64,000 bases of DNA from Asterias rubens. Lineage: Eukaryota > Echinodermata > Asteroidea > Forcipulatida > Asteriidae. Within the stretch, counting starts at the first letter, position 1, and every line of letters starts with the position of its first letter. The position numbers and the translations under genes are program-made. The stretch is taken from positions 4,996,377 through 5,060,376 of the forward strand of contig NC_047066.1 of assembly GCF_902459465.1 (NCBI RefSeq). Reading direction: 5' to 3'. Below the pieces are notes generated by a model. That model had not been told where the DNA came from. It worked only from the letters and a program-made list of their open reading frames with translations, and did not search any database. Below are positions 33,398 to 48,800 of this stretch, piece after piece.

Positions 33398-36300
33398 ATG
33401 GCGACCACTGGTGGAGCTGCATACCCGAAGTGGTTACTCGATTCTAAAAGTGAACTTACACGAACAGACGTGAGTATATTTCTGTATGAGATAGACCACT
33501 CCGTAGTCCTAAATATTTTGTGCCGAAATTTATATTCAACTTTCTGAGTACCGTTTGTCAAACCATCCCTGGTCAAACTAGGCGAGGATGGATTTCTTTT
33601 TACACAGGGACATGGCCGGCTGTCACAGGCAGACAGCAGACGTACCGCGCCGAGTGATAAAATAAGTCATGGAGCTTTAAACAATACACTGTTAAGTATT
33701 GACCAGTTACTGACTAGTGTAGTCATAGAAGAAGGTCACTGAGTTTTATCTTGAGATATTATTTGGCAAATAGGGCCAACACAGTGACAGCTTTCTTTAT
33801 TTATTAAAGTTTCTTTGCGTGCGATGTCAATCCACCATGTTCTTGTCTCCCGTTGGACCATGACTGGACTGGTCACGGTCGGCTGCATGTCATCCGCTGC
33901 TCTGGCTCCATGCCAGCTGTACAGCACTAGATCAGTAGCCATATTGCTTACTTTCCCTTTTATGACTTATTTAATCTGCCTGACAGCCGTTAAAATTGAA
34001 AGAACTAAAGAAAGAGAGCCTAATCTATAAATAATGAGGGAGAAAGACGAATGACAACCTGGGATATTATAATTTTTGTTGTTAATTGCACAACAGTATT
34101 AATTATAAGCCTGAGCTGAGAGAAATTCTTGGTTTGATTTGACCTGGACAGCCCTATTATCCCTATAACAGTTTAAGCCTGAGCTGAATCGCTCCATGAC
34201 AACTAAATATTGACATTGAATTGTAAAACTGAATCCTTTCATATTTACACTTTTACCCTTTTTTAATATTAAGTATTTCATTTTCTTTTAAATTATGTCT
34301 TCTGTCTTCTTGCGAATTGTTTCCTTCAGGAGTGGAAGGTGTTAACTGAAGAACTCTATCAAGCGATTCAACAGCAGCTGACGGAAAGTCGAGTTTCACG
34401 GTTCACTGAACTCTCCGATGCAGAAAAGCAACTGTTTTTGGAAAGGGCAGCTAAGGCAATACAGGAAGGTAAGTAGGAAAGTTTTGAAAGCAAAACTAGA
34501 CAAGTGGATTCCAGTATATTCATGAATTTGCTTATAAAATACTAACAAGAACCTTATAAGAATCTAAAGGAACCTTCAGATCTTATAAGAATACTCTCAG
34601 GATTTTGGAAGATTCTTGTAAGATTCTTAAACAATCCTTATAAGGCTATCTACCCTACTCATTATCCTTATAAGATTCTTATTCAATCCTTATAAGATTT
34701 TTATTCAATCCTTATAAGATTCTTATCCAACCCTGATAAGATTCCTGTACAATTCTTATAAGATTCTTATACAATTCTTGTACAATTCTTATAAGATTCT
34801 TATTTAAAAGAGTATTTTGTAAAGGGGGACTGTCAGAATTCCTCTTTTTATTGCAGTGTTTGAAATATTCCACTCGAAGTACTTGTGAACTTAATCATGC
34901 ATATTCATAAAACAAGTAAAATTTTCCTTTTCTCAATATTCATCAACCAGGCCCATGGATTTTCTTTGTTGACATGTAAATAACTGACTGCTTTCTATTC
35001 TAAGAACCAAATATCACGCCTGCATTTATGCAAACAAATATTTTTCAGGCGAGACTCTGCAGAACTTCAAACAGTTGGCATCTAAGTCGCTAGACCAACA
35101 TCTTAGTAGTCACGCTAATCAACAGCTACTCACGTCAGCACCGACTGGAAGCAAGTCAGAACTTATACTCGACCATGCTAGAGAGGGCGCCCTTGGTCTG
35201 CTAAAGCGCTGGCCGGGCAACAAGGCTAAACTGCATCAATTCTTCAATCAGGCACTGCCCGATCGTCTTAGACAGATTACATGGAGGCTGTTTCTGAGGA
35301 GTCCGAAAGGTAACTGTCAATCAGCGATGTTGTTAGCGTGTCTTATTCTGTGCTTACAGTCACCAGGGTTATGAAATGGAAACTGCATTAAATAAGCACA
35401 AAATCAGCATGTTAATGACACTGGACACTATTGGCAATTGTCAAAGACGAGTCACACAGTTGGTGTATCTCAACATATGCATAAAATAACAAACCTGTGA
35501 AAATTTTAGCTCAATCGGTCATCCATGTTGCGAGATATTAATGAGAGAAAAAAACACCCTTGTCACACGAAGTTGTGTGCTTTCAGATGCTTGATTTCGA
35601 GACCTCAAATTCTAAATCTGAGGTCTGGAAATCAAAGTCGCGGAAAATTACTTCTCCCCATTACTCATAATCAAGTAAGGTTGTATGCTAATAATTATTT
35701 TGAGTAATTACCAATAGTGTTCACTGCCTTTCTGCAGCTCTATGAGACTTTTTGATTTGGTGTTGAACAAAGAAACATTGACTAGAGTGAGATTTTAACC
35801 AACTACCTCGAGATTGGCGCTCTACCTACTGAGCTAACTAGCCCTATTCTGTCAATATCTTTGTTCGGGGGTGCTAGTCAGAAGTCATATAATCATTAGC
35901 TGCCGTGTAGCCAGAGAGCACACTCCAGTATACGACACAACCTGGGCAGCGGCAGCCAAGAGGGGATGCAACTTTATATTTCAGATACCAATTAATAATA
36001 GCCCAGTCAGTTTCCCTTGTAGCAAAGTTTGTATTTACATTTTGATTTTATAAAAATTATGTTTTTGAATTGTTAACATTTATTGTTTCACTTGATTGCC
36101 AGTGAGGTCGTTATATCTGGAGCAACTGAAGTCAGATCCGAACAACGTGATGTCAATCTTGGATCTGGAAATCATTCAGACCAGCGAGGCCCTCCTACTC
36201 AGAGAGCCAACATTTGAAGAACTGGCAAACAACACAGGTACATGACCCTTAAAGCTGAATTATAACATCCAGGAGCTTCCAGGTCCTCAATTAGGGGAGG

Positions 36301-39300
36301 GGGGGGGGGCAGGCCCACAAGAAATTTATGAGGATTTTCCTATTTGGCAAATCTCGTTCATGAGGAAGGTGGGGGGTTTGATCAAGAATGACACCTACAT
36401 GTAGGTACTTTGGTGTGCCTGGTTGAAATTCAGCCTCAGCCCATTTAGTGAGATATTCAGCTCTCGGTTGGGGCATTGATTTGCCAGATGGAAGATGGAG
36501 GATACTGTCTTCGGTATGCTCATCGAGATGCCATCTGTTGAAGAGCTCAGCAAGCACGCCCACAAGCCATTTAGCAGGATTTTTCATATTTGTCAAATCT
36601 CATTCAAGACGAAGGTGAGGCTTTGATCAAGAATGACACCTTGGGTACTTTGGTGTGTCCGATCGAAATTCATTCTAGGCCCATCGGTTTGCAAGATGGA
36701 AGATGGAGGATACAGTCCTCGATATGCTCTTGGAGATGCCATCTGTTGAAGCCATTTCAACAAGCATGCAAGCATGCCCACAAGCCATTTATCAGGATTT
36801 TTCATATTAATTTGTCAAATCTCATTCATGACATATTCAGGAGGCTTTCCATGTGCACGGGAAATCGTGCTCAAACCTGAACTTGTTCACTTTTCAGATA
36901 TACTTCATGCGATGAAGGCCGTCCTCTCCTACCACCACGTCTGCAAGAAAACCAAGAGTAGCCTGATCGACACGGACTACATGTTGGTAATTCCATTCCT
37001 TGTCAATGTGTTATCAACTACACGTCCTGAGCAGCTTGTATTGGAGACTACGCTGTCCGTACTGATAGAGGAGTTTCTGACATTCATGACCAATCGGCCA
37101 GTATACATGAGAGAATCGTATGTACAGGTAAATAAATATCAGTATCTTTGTTTTAATCCTGTGTAACTGTTCTACTGTAGATATATACAATAAATCTGAC
37201 CTGTGAAATTTTCATTTTAAAAGGTGGTAGCATTTTTAGATAATCCAGAGCGGATATGTAAACGCAGGAAGAATTCTCAATTTGAAAAAAGTATCTGACA
37301 ATAATGTGACAATTTCATGCTTTCGATTTTTTATGTCATTGCTTGATTTTATCTTTTACTTTAAAGGCACTGTACACGTTTGGTAATTGTCAAAGACCAG
37401 TGTTCTCACTTGGTGTATCCCATCATAAGCATAAAGTAACAAGTCTGTGAAGAAAATTTGGGCTCAATTGGTCATCGAAGTTGCGAAGTTGCGAGAAAAT
37501 GATGAAAGAAAAAACACCCTTGTTGGACGATTTTGTGTGCTTTTAAAAGACTTCTAGCTAGAAGTCTTGTATTATTTTAGTGATAAATTACCTCTTTCTC
37601 AAAAACTACAATACTTCAGCGGGAGTCGTTTCCCACATTGTTTTATACTATCAACAGCTCTCCAATGCTCTTTACCAAGTCAGTTTTTAAGTTAATACTT
37701 GTTTTGAGTAATTACTAAAGTGTTCCCTTTAAGCACATGTCCATTTATTAACCATTGCTCACTGTTTTCTTTTTTTGCTTTCATGTCTGTAATTGCTAGT
37801 CACTTTTTTTTTTAAAGAGTACAATTCTGAAGACCCTACTTTGATATTCTTGTTTGATTTTTCATGGCCATGCCTAAAGTTTTGACTTTTGTTCAAATCT
37901 ACAGCAATGAAACTAATGTTTTATTTGATTGTTAATTTTGGCAGGGTTTTCAAGAGAGTATGGAGGTCTTTGCTGGTCAGATCGTTGAAATACTCCAAGA
38001 GAAAGATGAACCATTAGTGCAGCACATGGAAAGAATATTCAAGAGTAAGTTACCTCCCTTATATGTGAGGGCACTCCCCTTGCACAACCTATTATATTGG
38101 GCCGATGTTTCAGGCCAATGGGCGAATTTGACCCTCAAACAATATTACTGTGAAGGGAATCCTTTCTCAAAATAGTTCACACTCTCGAGAACTGCTGTAC
38201 TTCACATAGTGTTTCTTAGTTTTTATGGCCATTATAGGCCTGGGCGGCAAGTGAAATTTTCTACTCGACTAGTCACACCTCAAATTGTCGCGACTGTGCC
38301 ACTGTGGCAATGTTTGCTGCAGGCGCAATAGAGTAAAATTCGAGCCAAAAGGAATTGAAGGTTTGTGTCACTGATGTCTGATTGTGTTTTGTAAGAAAAA
38401 ATTCTATTGTCGTGAGTAGTCGTGAGTGACACAATTGGTTCACCAAACGGGTAGTCCCCTCTATTTTTGAAGTAGTAGCGACCATTTTTTGGTAGTTGCG
38501 ACTCGACTAATCAATCAATAGTCGCAACTTGGACACTAGTCACACAAATCGCCCAGGCCTAATGGCCATTAATTATTGAGGTATTGATCAATCTATGACC
38601 CTACCTATACACACTATGAAAAGCTTCAAACACCACTTAGTAATAGTAAACAGTTTACACTACTTTTGTACCTTTTTGGGGGTTCTTATTTGTCAGTCTT
38701 AATTGAACATGAACTACTTTGATTTAAACCTCACAGGGCGTTTTACGGGTCTCTCCACCATGGTGCAGGGCATAAAGCCACTGGTTAGACCAATGAGCAG
38801 ATGTCTCTTTGTTGGTAAGTCTGAAAGAAACAAAACATCCGTGAAGCCAACATTTTCAATTTCAAGTTCATTATTAATGTTATTAATTTTGGTTTGACCC
38901 TTACACCGATGTGTGTTAGCACTGTATACTCAGTACTTTCCTGAGTTCTGTGAAAAAAGTCAAAGGCATATTATTCGGGTGGGATTCGAACCCACGACCT
39001 ATGCAATTCTAGAACAGTGTCTTACCAACTAGACCACTGATATTGCCAGGGCCCAATTTCATAGAGCTGCTTAAGCACAAAATTTTGCTTAAGCAAAAAA
39101 CTCCTTGCTTAGTAAAATCAGACTACCGGCCAAGACTCCACTCAATGCTAAGCAAACAACAGCTAAATACCAGTCACAAGCAATGCATATGGCATGAAAT
39201 TTTGGCCAGTAGCGTGTGAAATAAGTGAGCTATTTTCGTGCTTAAGCAAATTTTGTGCTTAAGCAGCTCTATGAAATTGGCCCTTGGTAGCTAGAGGCAG

Positions 39301-42300
39301 TTCAAATCCTGTATGTAGCAGCGGGTACCCCATTGATTTTTTTTTCACAGAACTCAGGAAAGTACAGTGTAAGAGAGTATGGAATGCTAGCTGCTAACAC
39401 ACATTGGTGTAAAACCAAAATCAATATACTATATTCCCAATGCAAGTTTAACATCTATTACATTTTGAATGTTGTTTATTTTACCCCAATGCATATTTGC
39501 GATTGTGTCCCTCTGCTGTTTTGCAAATTGCTTTACGGTTCTTGTTCTTCTTTTGAATTGCCATTTTGTTGTATGTTGTAATATCGTCTGCATATTATTG
39601 TGGATATTGAGGAGTTTTGTATCAGAAAAATGTGTATTTACTGCACTGTTTTTTGTTAATTTTGCTGTAAATACTATTGTTGTTGTTATTAGTGAGACTG
39701 TTTTAACGAGTTGCATAAGATCAAACAGCTGTTGCTCCTCATTTTCTTCTCATCTTAACCCTCCTACTGTTTGACCATTTAATATCATCCACCATCGTTT
39801 TGAATATTAGACAAAGTTTTCATGCCTGGAGTATGATATAATGTGCCACTTAAGGCCAAGTCACACAGGCCCTGATAACGAAAACAAAAATGGTAACGAT
39901 AAAAATGCACGCCCTCGATTGGTTGGAATGCTCCACGCAGAACACGCCTATGCTTATTCAACCAATCCAGAGCTTGCATTTTTATTGTTATCGTTTTCGT
40001 TCTGTGTGACTTGGCCTTTGCTGTTGTGATAACAGTTGTTCTGTGGATGGTTGTCCTGCTATAGACCGTATTGAATAACCGCTATTTTGCTATGAAAGTC
40101 GCCATTTTGTAGGTGGACCGCATGCGCATCCAAACGCGTACATCAATGAAGCACGCAGCGCGCAACAATCCCGGTTTGATTTCTACGGCACATGCACGTA
40201 CACACGACGCACAAGCGCCATGTTGTCGGTCAGATATTTGAGCGATGGTGTCATATTCAATACGGTCTATACACAACCCATACAGTTGATAAAATAATAA
40301 GGGCCTTAAACGATGAAATGTGTGTACAATTTATTTCATTTGCAACCTGTTTTCCCTAATGACTGATGTATGAATATTAATTTGATGTGTGTACATTTTG
40401 TATGTGTCTTTCCTTCCTATTTTAACTTTGCCTTTTTTGTAACAATATAAGTGGTATTACTTTATGTTTGTGATAATTGTTTTTTCTATCTTGTTTCTAC
40501 ACTTCTTGTTCAGCGCTTAGAAACCTGGTATTAAGCGCTATATAAATGCATGTTACTATTATCATTATGAATATCTGTGCATTATATATTGCTGAAGAGA
40601 ATGACTCACGAGTTCTCATTTGTTGGAAGTTCATAATTATGGAAGTGCTTTGAGATGCCCTCGGTTGTTAAAGCGCTACATAAAAACTTGAGTATTATTA
40701 TTATAACATCTCAGTCACATCAGTTTTCAAAATTCAAATATAAATTTTTTCCTGACTGAGATATTTCCTCTTGTTTGCAGGCTATCTAAGTCTTGATGCG
40801 GTCATGTTTGTATGGGACCAGTACATCCTTGGTCTGGATAGACCAGACTATGATGTCATACCTAGCCTTGCAGCCATTGTGTTAATGCTCCTTAGGAAAT
40901 ATCTGCTGCAGTGTCAGAGTGTAAGCATAACTGGAATATTTTTATATTGCAGATAATGCAGTTTGCAATATGGTTACTAACAATAATAAATACTTGTAAT
41001 GCGCACATATCCACTTTGCTGGGTGTTCAAGGCGCAGTAAACCAAAAACAAGTGCAAGAAAACAGACACAACTAAATTAGTCCTTGAAAGCCGTAACATA
41101 AGATAAGTTTTGAGAAGAGATAAAAAATGTTGTGGTACAGAGACAACATCTAAGACTTAGTTGTAGAGAGTTCCAGATGCCTGGCGCAGCTTAAGAAAAA
41201 GATCTGCCATCCCTGGAGTGTCGAGACTTGGGTTCAATGAGGAGAAGCGTGGTACTGGATTGATTGCTTGGCGTGTATTTTCATTTTTACGCACTTCACA
41301 CTATGCAGTACGCCCAACGTGTGACGAAGACATGGATGTCTTCCTTTATGTTTTCTCCTTTGATTCTCCAATTCTTTTTACAACCATTCATTGGCTTTTG
41401 AAGTAAACGGTCTTTAACCCTCTAATTTTGTTTTTTTTGTGTGATCACAGTTACCTGAGATGGAAAATGCACTAAAAAGGAATGCCAACAAATTGAACAA
41501 AGACCAACTTATGTATGAGGTAATAAGAAAGACTTGTACTTACATGTAGGCCTGTTGTTTGTTTTGTGGTGATTTGTGTTCTGTTTGTACTTGCCACGGG
41601 TTCTCTTGGACAATTTCATTTGATTGTGTTTCAGGGATAAAAAATATCAGATTTTTATCTGAGTTCAAACTTTTTTTTAGTCTGCCCGGTAAACACTCTT
41701 TGATCTACAATCTAACACTTAGAATAGTGCTAACAGAAGTTCCTTGGAATCATTATCCCCAGATATATCAAAAGTTGGAAATGCAATAATTTCAATAAAC
41801 CTCCTTAAAGACACTGGACACCTTTAGTAATTGTCAAAGACCAGTCTTCTCACTTGGTGTACCTCAAATTATGCACAAAAACCAATTCTGTGAAAATTTG
41901 AAGTCAATTGGTCGTCAAAGTTGCGAGATAATAATGGAAGAAAAAAAGACCCTTGTCACACGAGATGCTTGATTTCGGGACCTCAAAATCTAATCCTGAG
42001 CTCTCGAAATCAAATTCAAATATTTTAGTGGCAAATTACTTCTTTCTCAAAAAATATGTTACTTCAGAGGGAGCTGTTTCTCACAATGTTTAATACTATC
42101 AACAGCTCTCTATTGCTCGTTACCAAGTTAGTTTTTACGCTAACAATTATTTTGAGTAATTATAAATAGTATCCAGTGCCTTTATGATCTGGTTCCCAGT
42201 TTGAGACTTTTTTCTTTATAGCAATGATTCTTATCCCTGTGTTTTGTTTCTGTATAGATTGGAAGAAATTTCTACCAGACCCTTTACGGTCAGCTCAATA

Positions 42301-45300
42301 ATGGGCAGGATGGCATGCCAGTACTGGATCCAACACAAGGTAAAATAAAATGCATGTGAAACAGGAAAAAAAATTCGTCCATGCGGTGTATACCTCCTTA
42401 TGGCAAATTTTGACGTCACAGGGTTGTTTTCGCAGCGAATTTTTCGCCGGAGTTTAGCAAAAGCTAACTGCTGCGTACTACTCGTTGCAAAATTGTCACG
42501 TCAAAATTCGCTTCGCATTCACAGGAAAAAATGAACCGGGCTTTAGCATAGCAAATTATTTATACTGACCATGTTTTGTGCACACTGAATGCTAACATTG
42601 AGTAGCAAGTGACGATTTGTGAGTGACGACTGATTCATTTTGCTCTGCTATAAAACGGATTGCTCACTGAGAAATGCTAATCACGATTGCCACTTTTGCC
42701 ATCGTGTTATTTTAGGGCCAGATGCAGGGACACTTGTGTGTCTATGTATATATTACTTTGCATTCATCTTTGCTTTAAACATAAGATTTTTTGGCTATCT
42801 CTGAATCAGGCAGTCTCTGTGTCTTTCTTCTCTGAAATGTTGTGATCTTGCCATATGTTTTGATTTTTGTTGAGGATTGTGTATTTTTGTGTTTATTTAT
42901 GAATCATTTTTCATTGAATTGCATTGATTTTTTGTGCTTTGAACATAAGGTATTTTGACTGTCTCATGCAGTCTGTGCGTTTTTCTTATCTGAAATGTTG
43001 TGATCTTGCCGAATGTTTTGATTTTTGTTGAGTATTGTGTATTTTTATGTTCATTTATATATGAATCATTTTTCATTGATTTGCATTGATATTTAAATGT
43101 GCTTTTATCTCCATCTGTGAAATTATTTCTGAATCGTTCAGAGTTTGCAACTATTTATTTTTAATACTAATTTTGTGTTTTCCCCATACACCGATGTGTG
43201 TTAGCACTGTATACTCAGTACTTTCCCGAGTCATGTGAAAAAATATCGCAGGCATGTTACTCGGGTGGGATTCGAACCCACGACCCTTGCAATTCTAGAG
43301 CAGTGTCTTACCAACTAGACTACCGAGGTTGCCCGGCAGCTAGAGGCAGTTCGAATCCTATGTTTTGGCAGCGGGAACCGCTACAATATAATAGATGTTA
43401 AATTTGCATTGGGGATAAAGAGTGTTAATTTTGGTTTTGACCCTTACACCGATGTGTGTTAGCACTGTATACTCAGTACTTTCCCGAGTGTTATATATAT
43501 TTTTATGTCATATCCATGTGTTTCTATATTCTTCTTACTTTAATCTGCTTACTGTTTTCCCCTCTCAGAAAAAAATCAGCACATTTGTTGTTTAAATAGC
43601 TTGACAACAACCTATAGGCCTAGCATATATATTTTTATGTCATATCCATGTGTTTCTATATTCTTCTTACTTTAATCTGCTTTCTGTTTTCCCCTCTCAG
43701 AAAAATCAGCAAATTTGTTGTTTAAATAGCCTGAAAAAACCTATAGGCCTAGCATATTAATGTGTAGGTCAGCCCTTGTAGTCAGTATACTTTGTTCCTT
43801 CTTATGTGCTAAATATCATGTATGATTAAGTGATCATTGTCTTCTAACTTTTTTTACATTCTTATTTTATTTATATAACTAATTTTATTAGCAATACACA
43901 CATTATATAAATGTGTACAAATATTATTATTGTTCTTTTCTTTAAAAATATTATTATCTTGTGTGATAACTGATAATCTATTGATTTTTTTTTTTTTGCC
44001 CATTTATATTGTTAATTTATATATATTTTGTCAAACTGTTAATGTTGTTACCTATGTAGCTTTTAATTTTTATAGTAAAACAAACTCTGAAGATCTTTTA
44101 ATTATTTTTTTCAAAAATGTTGAACCTGACTATAGTTGCAATGCCGTGGGAGTACTGGCACAAGGAGATGTTGCCTCAAAGATTAAATAAGGCACAAAAC
44201 AGACGGCAGGAGAGAGAAGACAGGGAACAAGACAGAGACAAACAAAATCAAAGGTGAGTCCATTAACAACAACAACAGCAACAACAACATTTATTTCCAT
44301 TTCACAAGCAATATTACAAATATCATACAAAGATAAAGATTAAGATTAAAACAGCTAATTATTAATGATACTATAATAACAGTGTAGGAAAAGGACAGAG
44401 TAAGTGAAATGGTGGCAATATCCGGTAAGCGTTTTGATTTGGGGATGCCATACAGGACAATACGAACAACAATCACAAACGACAAAAACATTTACAGACT
44501 TTCGGACAGACAGGAGGGCAAACAAAAAGCACGAACCAGCTAACAGAAATAGCTGCCAGAATTTACTGAATGACTGAATATCTCTATTTGAGTAGTGTTG
44601 GTTCTGAAAAGAACTGGTGCTTAAAGGCAGTGGACACTATTGGTAATTACTCAAAATAATTATTATCATAAAACCTTTCTTGATTACGAGTAATGGGGAG
44701 AGGTTGATAGTATAAAACATTGTGAGAAACAGCTCCCTCTGAAGTGACATATGTTTTCGAGAAAGAAGTAATTTTCCACGAATTTGATTTTGAGACCTCA
44801 GATTTAGAATTTGAGGTCTTGAAATCAAGCATCTGAAAGCACACAACTTCGTGTGACAAGGGTGCGACAAGGGTGTTATTCTATGCATATTTTGAGATAC
44901 ACCAAGTGAGAAGACTGGTCTTTGACAATTACCAATAATGTCCACTGCCTTTAACGTGACCAAGACAATCAAAATCAATAGTGAGTCAAATAATTAAAGA
45001 TATGAATGAACAACTCAGTTACTAAGAGAGGTTTGTGGTAGCACCGTGTGAATATCTCTTTTTGAGTACTGTTGGTTCTGAAAAGAACTAGTGTTTAACA
45101 ATGGCGTTATCTTTTCAGAACCAACACTTCTCAAAAAGAGATACTCACATGGTGTTACCGCAAACCTCTCTTAGTTTATGTACTTCCACCATGCAAAGTT
45201 TCAAATCCTAATAACCCAGTAATTGAGAAAATAGAACTATCTGTTGCAACCTGCTTACCAACCAAAAGGACATTAATGACCTGACATTTTGACCTCGCAG

Positions 45301-45764
45301 AGTCTTCCTCGATACAACTGTTTTCTATTTTTGCTCTGACTAGGTTGAAAGATGAAGAAAATGACCAAGTAAAGCAGGAGAAGTTCAAGGAAGAGGATAA
45401 AGCTAAGCTCAAGAAAGCTGAGCAGAACGCTAAGGAAGAGCAGTTGAAACTACAGAGTCTCTTGGAACAGGTAATTGGAGATTGAGTGGGGAGGGTAGGG
45501 GGAGATTTTGGAACCTTAAATGACAGAACAAAGTTAGAAGCTCGGCTTTTAGGCAGCCCCAGGAATAGGTGGCAGCCTGACCCCGGTGCCAGTTGATTTG
45601 GATCGACAGCCCAAATTTGTTTAGTGTAGCCCTCACCTTTAAGTGGATATCCGGCCAGCAATTTTTTTTCTTCATACCACACGCTGGCCATCGCAGACAC
45701 GCATAAAATTGTATTTTAGTGGAAAGTGCCTTGAGGCCTGGCATAAGGCGCTATACAAATACTC

Positions 45765-45813
<49 letters not shown>

Positions 45814-48800
45814 AGGTATGGGCGCTTTCCCAGATCCCTTCACTGTTGACCCGGTGGCAAGCGTGTGGTAAAAAAAAAAAATTGTGTCTGGCCATGCCTG
45901 GCCATGTTAGGCGATATCTCGTAAAAATTTAAAGATTTACAAGCGATCAATAAACATTTTGTAAATGAACAAATGGTCAGCTTAAAATGTTTGAAAAATG
46001 CACGTTGTATGAAAATGTATTTGTCTTGTTGTTATTTTACTGGGAATAAAATCTTGTTCTATTTGTACTGCTTAGGAAAATAAAAAACGATTGGAGTCTG
46101 AGAGGGCAGCCCAAAAAGAAATAGAGCAACTTAAACAACAACTCGAGAAATTGAAACAAGTAAGTCAACATCTAGATTTTGTCCATTAACCAAAATCAAT
46201 TGTCATTATATTTTTATTTATTTATTTATTTATTTATTTCTTGTTTATCCTGGGAAATCCATTCAGTAAGAAAAACTCACTGATCTCTCATGGATCCCAG
46301 CTAATAACAATCTACAGATGTGCACTTAAGATAAAAGATTTAACAATTTACACAGTAAAACATTGCACATTCATTTAAAAAACACTAGATCCAAGCACAC
46401 ATAAACTACAAAACAGCATTTTTAAAAAGGACGAAGAAAATTAAAGGGGAAAAAATACACATCCATTAAAAACACTCAACCAAAATACAAAAGAAACAGA
46501 TGAACCACAATGAAGTTATATAACAAATGTTAATAAATGTCATTATAGTGTCTTGCTCTGGAACCCAAAAGTGCTCAAAGGGTTTTGGTAACTTTTGTAG
46601 AGATAGTTTTTGGCAATGACATGAATCCCTACTCCCTGTGAATTAAGATGTATGTAACACATTAATCTACCTGTAGAAGTTTCAGCTTCATTAGCTGTCA
46701 AGTTTTTGAGGAAAAAAAAGTGAAAATCACAGAGCAATGTTTTCAGGAGAGTCGCGAAAATTTGTTGTGCATGTTAAGACAATTTTCTTCTCACTGAGAC
46801 AAAAATTATTTTTGTGAAATTGTTTTTACTCTTTTCTCATAAATTACAGCACCTTATAGCAAGTAATATTTTAAAGGAAACTTTCTTCCCTTATTATCTT
46901 CAAACCGTGCAAGTTTAATGTAAATCTGTGGACGTTTGTGATATGTTTTTAGTACCCAAACCCATTAATATAATAAATGCTTTCAGTTGGCGTTTGGTTT
47001 GTTTTTGTCAGTTTAAAGGCAGTGGACACTATTGGTAATTACTACTCAAAATAATTATCATCATAAAACCTTTCTTGATTACTAGTAATGGGGAGAGGTT
47101 GATAGTATAAAACATTGTGAGACCCAACTCCCTCTGAAGTGAGGTAGTTTTCGAGAAAGAAGTAATTTTCCACAAATTTGATTTCGAGACCTCAAGTTTA
47201 GAATTTGAGGTCTCGAAATCAAGCATCAGAAAGCACACAACTTCGTATGACGAGGGTGTTTTTTCTTTCATTATTATCTCGCAATTTTGACGACCGATTG
47301 AGCTAAAATTTTCACAGGATTGTTATTTTATGCATATGTTGAGATACACCAACTGTGAAGACTAGTCTTTGACAATTACCAATAGTGTCCACTGTCTTTA
47401 AACACACGGATAATTGAAATAAAAATTAATTGTAATTTTTGTGTGTGTTTCTCCTCTTATAAAACATTTGTATTATATCTTCTCTCTGTTAGAGCAAACA
47501 AGCTCCTGTAGCTTCTTCAGCCCCTGCACCTCCTGCAAGATCAGAGCAAAAGCCTTCAGAATCAAGGTAAAGAAACAATTCTTTGTCAACAACAAATTAT
47601 TTCAAAATTGGGTAGAACCCAACTTCTCTTCGGTGAAATGAAACTTTCAAGCATTTGAAAGTTAAAAATAAATAATAATTTAGGTGTTGGCTTGCAAATT
47701 AAAAGTGTTTATGTTTCTTTTAATCAATGTTTGGGATGGTTAAGTTTGAGTCATTTATACTACTTTCATTTATAATAAATAAAAAAAATAAATAAAAAAA
47801 GATAATGGCCTGACGTTTCGACCCTAGCAGAGTCTTTCTAGAAGGCTAATAAAGGCTTTGAGAAAGACTCTGCTAGGGTCGGAACATCAGGCCACAATTT
47901 TTTTCGTTTTGCATTTAAACCTTTTGTTTAGTAAGCTGTTTGCAACAGCTGATTCTATTTTTCATTTCATTTTTGTCCCATCATCTTTTTTTTTTTTAAA
48001 GGCCAGCAAGTAAAACATCAACTCCTGCTGATAAGGAGGTCTCTCTTGCTCCGAGACAACTCAATGATCCTACTGCAGCCAAAGCAATGATGACTGATAT
48101 TATGAAAGAATTCATGCATGGCATCAAGGCGGGTAAGCTCGAAGGGTGCCTGAGTACCAACTATACTCTTAATTTGTATGCATGAGGTACGTCACAATGC
48201 TAACCCAAAACAAGGCTATGGGCGCAGCCACTGCAAGTGGTGGCGGACGTGCGCCCATAGCCTCATTTTGGGTAAGAATTATGACGTCATGCATAAATAT
48301 TTAGAGAGGCACATAATAGGGAGGTTTAGCTGCACGTTATACGTGACGCCAGAAAATGGTGTTGTTCCTAGGTTAGGGGCCATTCATAATTGTCAATGTT
48401 TTAAAAATTTTGATTTCTTATCCAAAGATTGTACATGTACCGATACGTACATTCTACACGTAGCCCATGTACGTGTACACATTGTACCTCGGTTCGTCAT
48501 TGCGCGCGTGAACGCTGGTACGCAGGCAAGTCAAACTTTGCTTCTTTATTTTTATTTATAATTTTTTTTTTATGAAAAGTGAATTTTGATTTTCAATTAT
48601 TTACCTTGACCCACCCACCCACTAATTCATAGAAAGAAAAAAAAAAATCGAAATTAAAAAAACATCGACGATTATGAATGACCCCTTACATCACCACTTT
48701 GAGGTTATTTCATGCTCACGTATGACGTCTGCACGTACATGTATGTACCTGGCGTGAAAAAAGGTAACTTGACGTATGCTGAAAACCTGAGATTTTAACA

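Noticed and set aside
36291..36880. Possible extra exon of the TBC-like gene or a separate small gene
   Set aside because: The open frames come from a 250-bp tandem duplication in the intron; exon 4 splices in phase to the exon at 36898.
45176..45744. A 174-residue minus-strand open frame
   Set aside because: It is antisense to exon 12 of the TBC-like gene, whose plus frame is in phase with the neighbouring exons. The minus product has no recognisable domain.
48178..48561. A 127-residue plus-strand open frame
   Set aside because: It spans two foldback elements and has no domain, consistent with chance in a GC-richer repeat.
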